Below, piece after piece: positions 59,642-64,000 of a stretch of 64,000 nucleotides of DNA (its first letter is position 1; the number at the start of each line of letters is the position of its first letter). Below the pieces are notes generated by a model that did not search any database, was not told where the DNA came from, and saw only the letters and a program-made list of their open reading frames with translations. A program made the position numbers and the translations under genes. Location: NCBI RefSeq assembly GCF_000499845.2, contig NC_023759.2:48706172-48770171 (forward strand), read 5' to 3'. This DNA is from Phaseolus vulgaris. Taxonomy: Eukaryota > Streptophyta > Magnoliopsida > Fabales > Fabaceae.

Positions 59642-62600
59642 TCAAACCATGTCTGCGATATCATTATGTCCATTGTCACTCCACCCAGATCCAGCTCGAA
59701 ATTTACATACAGGGCATGTACCTTGTTGGCGCAGCCATGGATCGATGCAACTAGCGTGAAACTTCAAAACATAAAAACATAAACAAGGTCTCAGAATCAT
59801 TAAAACGAGATTAATACAGAATATCAACTATCATTTCAGTGCATGTAGAATTCTTTGTCAAGAGAATAGTCAACAAATGTCCCTAAATAAATAACACAAA
59901 TGTTTATCAAACATGCTCGTACTGATATTTACTTTCCTAAAATTGCAGATGTTTTGCTTCACTACTACCAAAAGATAATGTTTAAAACATGTTACACTTC
60001 TTTAAATGTGTTCAGATTTTAAATTGGAGAAAACTATCACTGGCATGATATAATTGTATCAAAGCATATATTACATAAAATGTATTGCAGGTGCTTCTCC
60101 CATGGATACACAACGTTAAATGCTCAAATTCATAACGGAAATCCACATCAACGGAAGTTTTCACAATATAAGCAACAACCTACAAATCCAAGTCAATAGC
60201 TGAAATTGACAGGATTTCAACCACATTTTACTTAGAAAATGGTGTTAATTTAGATATAAGAAAAACCTTTCTTTCTTCTCATAAATTCAAAATGACTCTA
60301 ACCTTTTTTACTTCTATATATAAGAGAATCAGATGACAATAGCAGATATGAAATGACACAATGAATCATCAAACAACATGAAAAGCTACTAGACCAAAAG
60401 TTACAGATTACTAAGTTATGAAACAAACCTGATGCAAGCAAGGTAAGCTACGCAGTACTTCACCAACATTAACTTGCTCCAAGCATACACTGCAAGTGAG
60501 CTCATCGTCAGAGGCTTTCATGCTCCCAACAGCACCTGAATTATCTTGCTTCTTCTGCCACAAATGAAAAAGAATGAAACATGTAGATCAACACACTAGC
60601 AGCTCATAAAACAAAAATTCTACAATTTGACCGAAAGGAAAAGATAACAATGTAGAACAACAATGATAACCATGTCTTTGCCCTCAAGTGAGATGGGCTA
60701 CAACGACCAAAAAATGCCATAATGTTTTACAGTGAATCATGTCTGTACTCTACAGACAAAACAAAGACTTACAATGTAGACGTTGCATATTCATATGATC
60801 CTTTAGTCATTTAAATCACCAAAAAGAATTGCAATGAATAGACAAATAATAATGATGTAAAGTGATACAATGCTATCCACAGAATAACACATCAGCATGA
60901 GCAGTGACAGCACTTTCCCATACTGTCAAGAATATCATAGGAAAATTACAAGAAAAACAAGTAGAAAATGCACCCAAGGAATCAATGAAGTTATCATGAG
61001 AAACTTTGAAATTCACTTGTTTAGGCCACATGGATGGAGGAAAAAGTAAGGCCCAAATGTAGACAATACCTCAACAGAAGTGGAGGATGATGCTTGTTGC
61101 ATTGAGGAACCACCACTGTAAGCAAAAGCAGCTTCTTGTCAAATAATCAAATACTAAATTTATTTACTTTGCATATATACGCTATCTCTAAATGAGGATG
61201 TAAATTCCCATTTCAATTAGAATTTCAAGTTAATACTAATAACTGGCAGACAAAATTGTACTGGACAGGACATTTTCACATGTCAACAGCTAATAAAGAA
61301 AATATGGTTTAAGGTTGTCTTCAATAATCATATAAAATATGGTAATACACAATAATCATAAGCATCCCAAATAGCATGGCACTGAAATACCAGTGCTTCC
61401 TTGTCATCATTCAGAATATATTATTCATAATCAGAGCTATCATAATTTCAACATGGCCTTTTTTTATATTATCATTACACTCTTACCCTCAAATGTATCC
61501 ACATATTTGAAATATTTGATTAATAACATGCAATAGAGAGCAGTATTTTTTGCCGCATCACACAGACAAGAGCTGTTAGTATAAAATATTAATATCCATT
61601 TGAAGGGAGAACATAATAACAGATCTGATTGATTAATTACCTCTGGGGACCGGCAACCTTATATTTGTGGACTGGAAGAGCATTTATCTCTTCCTCGGTC
61701 ATGGAAGGTGCAGTAGAAACATTATCTGAATCCAAAGCTCTCAAAGTTTCATAATCTGAGATTGGAAAGAAAAATCTGTATTCAATATACTATATGAAAC
61801 ATCTGAAGAGATTAAAAAACAAAAATTTACTATACTAGAGATCATTTTCAGAAAGTTCTAAAAAATTTATGAGTAGCAAAGTAGCAATTTATATCACAAA
61901 CGACTGAAAATAACAACAAACCAAGATCATCAAACTCCCGGTCAAGAAGTGCAAGCTGAAGTCTGAGACCCTGCAGACGCCCTCGACTTGCAAGTGCTAT
62001 TGATGGTGGCATATGCAACCTCAGTTCCGTGTGGCCAAGAATGCCACTGGCTGCTGCTGCATGAGCTTGGCCCTGTGCTTGAAGCTGTTGACATGTTGCA
62101 TACATCCTCAACATTGTTGCCATCAAGAAAACACCAAGCACCAGCCAAAGCTACAAGTAGAGATAAGAACTTATAAACCAAATGGATAAATTAATGTCAT
62201 TTTTTTCATTGAAAAACTTGCATGCCTACTTTACATACTACAGGACCTTACCAGAAAATTTGGGGACATCTGGTGAGAGTTCAGTATCATGAATAACAGA
62301 AGAACTGAAACATATAAACAATAAGACATAAATGGGACATTGAAGGAAAATCTATTGGGAAAAATAAAATATTAAAAGAGAAAGTGATGAAGAAAACATA
62401 ATGTAACAACAAACCTGTCACGAGAAAAGTGAGTGAATTGGAATTACTAGGACGTGCTGCATGGACACGCTGGATAAAATATTGGAATCAGTATGAAGTT
62501 TTAGACTTTCAGTTGATGTTTTATTCATAGAACAAGAAAACACAGAAACAATAAAGCATCGCACGTGTTAGCTCCATCAAAAAATTTATACAGGTGCAGA

Positions 62601-62692
62601 TAATGAGTACATACCAATGCTCGCCTCTCCGGTATAAATCCTGGAAACCCATTTTCAAGATCTGCTCTCGTTCCTCGAAAAACAAAACTCAT
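59642..62692 (-). CDS. SDIR1: SDIR1, ER-membrane RING-H2 E3 ubiquitin ligase
   Basis: Eight coding exons (high to low): 62692-62615, 62469-62415, 62304-62252, 62150-61922, 61755-61641, 61115-61070, 60554-60429 and 59761-59642. All introns are GT-AG and the frame is continuous for 273 residues, the Arabidopsis SDIR1 length. The N-terminus (MSFVFRGTRADLENGF) precedes two hydrophobic segments (about 39-53, LTFLVTVLLLFMIL; about 61-77, FLLWLVLGVFLMATML) that anchor it in the ER membrane. A conserved middle (HTELRLHMPPSIALASRGRL, EEEINALPVHKYKV) leads to the C-terminal RING-H2: C213, C216, C231, H233, H236, C239, C250, C253. In Arabidopsis SDIR1 promotes abscisic acid signalling in salt and drought responses by ubiquitinating SDIRIP1. 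A 5' UTR exon (63797 to about 63960) with its own GT donor and an acceptor just before 62696 is inferred. Confidence 0.96.
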
Positions 62693-63796
62693 GGCTCTAT
62701 ATGTTTGAAAACTTGAATTAAAACTTCACAGGTTTGCTAGAGTTGACAAAAAACAGCAACTAAAACCTTTGAATATTCTGAAATATCAAATAAAACCATG
62801 GTCAGTAGACAATAAATCAATTAATAGATAAATGCTAAAGAATAAAGTTCGATAGGAACAGAAAGGAGGGGAAGAATGAAAATTTACCATGAATACCATA
62901 TAATTTTATCAAGTATCAGATAAATCAAAAGAGGCAGACAGACAGACAGAAGGTATCTAACATACCACATCCTGACCCTAACAGGATCATCCCTAAAATT
63001 GGCCAATGCTATAAAATATTATCACTTATCGGAAATATTCATCATAAAAACAACATTACTACAAAGGAATAATAAAGGACCAAGTTTGGATCTTGCTTAA
63101 CAATAAATAACTATCTAAAGCACAATAACTCATATTTCAATTTTCAAAGTAATCCGTGAACATTTTAAATGTTTCCACTCTCACAGAGAACATGATCCTA
63201 AAATATGCTTCCGTTATTCAGTTTATTTAGTGTATGGAGCATTTGTGAAAAATTAAGAATCATCCCAAATACGTCATGAAAGAAAATTTGCCAGTTTTAA
63301 ACTTAACAGAACATGATTCATTCATTCCAATATATGTCATACCATCCACCGGCTCCAATCAAGGATAACATAAATCGACAGAACCAGTCACTAGGCTTCC
63401 ACTACTAACTCAAAATCCATTTTCCACAGGAAAACACAAAACACCAGAGCCGCGGAGCCAAATCATTTCCAAGCATTACATACAATTACACAATTTTCAA
63501 GATTCCAATCCAATGGAGATAAACAAATCAAGGATATAACGTCGATCAAGAATCCACACAACCGTTCGCTACGCCGTGGTCATTTAACGGCATCAATGAA
63601 ACCAACAGCAAATCCTCCAACAACGTCAAATAAAAACCCTAGCTCAATCTCGAGATAACATTGAATCGAGTAGTAACAAGAAAGAAACGCTCATTCATAA
63701 TAATAATAATAACAACAACAACAAAATCGGCAAAACATTTCAGGTGATGAAAATTTGAAAACGGAATCGCGTGGACAATGAGAGGTAGAGGGTTAC

Positions 63797-63960
63797 CGAA
63801 ATTGGCGAGGAACGACAGCTGAATGTGATTGGGGGTTGTGATCGGAAACAGCGTTAATCCGCTTTCGATCACAAGACAGTCGGAATTGGATCTTTCACCT
63901 CCCGATTCGATTCTTTGCCGAAGATCACGAGAAACGGTGATATAGTTTTCTCTTTTTCTT
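63797..63960 (-). other. SDIR1: Putative SDIR1 5' UTR exon
   Basis: A less AT-rich block reads on the minus strand toward CCAATTTCG followed by GTAACC, a consensus donor at 63795-63796. The coding exon has the acceptor-like CAAACATATAG just before AGCCATG (62693-62696 are the last leader bases). A leader intron of about 1.1 kb is inferred. The frame open here (118 codons, 63639-63995) has no family match and is treated as chance. The promoter is at or beyond the window edge. Confidence 0.5.
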
Positions 63961-64000
63961 TTCTTTTTGGATCTTTTTGTATTATGGTTAAACAATGGTC

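Noticed and set aside
61848..62181. Separate open frames on both strands in this interval
   Set aside because: They are shadows or extensions of SDIR1 exon 4 (61922-62150), which is fixed by splice sites and the conserved protein.
63639..63995. A 118-codon gene on the minus strand
   Set aside because: It overlaps the inferred SDIR1 5' UTR exon and the start of its leader intron; no family similarity.

Overview
The window is nuclear DNA of a flowering plant, most likely a phaseoloid legume (Vigna/Phaseolus type). It is very AT-rich and gene-poor, the three recognisable host genes have plant-type exon/intron or small-peptide structure, and the repeats are plant CACTA, Ty1/copia, Ty3/gypsy and LINE relics. 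The species cannot be fixed from the sequence alone.

Layout: 0-24 kb is AT-rich intergenic DNA with CACTA-type palindromic MITEs in all states of decay (best copies 10407-10786 and 12156-12537, each with a TAT target duplication), microsatellites, an LTR scrap near 16.8 kb and no recognisable protein gene. 24.1-27.05 kb is the most unusual locus. A fold-back element built of 41-bp-spaced palindromic units has been split by a short-LTR Ty1/copia-like element (24989-26984, target duplication TCCCG). That element carries the in-frame last 98 codons of a cellulose synthase (CesA) gene placed directly after its primer-binding site, and its 121-bp LTR contains an snRNA-type upstream sequence element plus TATA box. 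28.2-29.6 kb holds two LINE insertions: a 5'-inverted copy and an 83-bp 3' stub with a 19-bp target duplication. 31.6-32.1 kb is a tandem triplication around a (TA)n tract. 37.26-37.53 kb encodes a DVL/RTFL small growth-regulating peptide. 40.7-41.2 kb is a fossil Ty3/gypsy integrase tail. 41.3-51.4 kb is again AT-rich with MITE relics.

The right end is genic. FKBP20-1 (FK506-binding-protein prolyl isomerase, + strand, coding exons 53270-56766) and SDIR1 (ER-membrane RING-H2 ubiquitin ligase of abscisic acid and salt signalling, - strand, coding exons 59642-62692) face each other tail to tail. All splice sites could be read and yield 188 and 273 residues, close to or equal to the Arabidopsis proteins. 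The two Arabidopsis orthologues are, as recalled, neighbouring loci on chromosome 3, so this is an old conserved gene pair. FKBP20-1 intron 1 contains an antisense, internally deleted LTR element.

There is no operon-like organisation; the genes act independently. The window's novelty lies in its mobile elements, above all the CesA-transducing element with an snRNA-like promoter.
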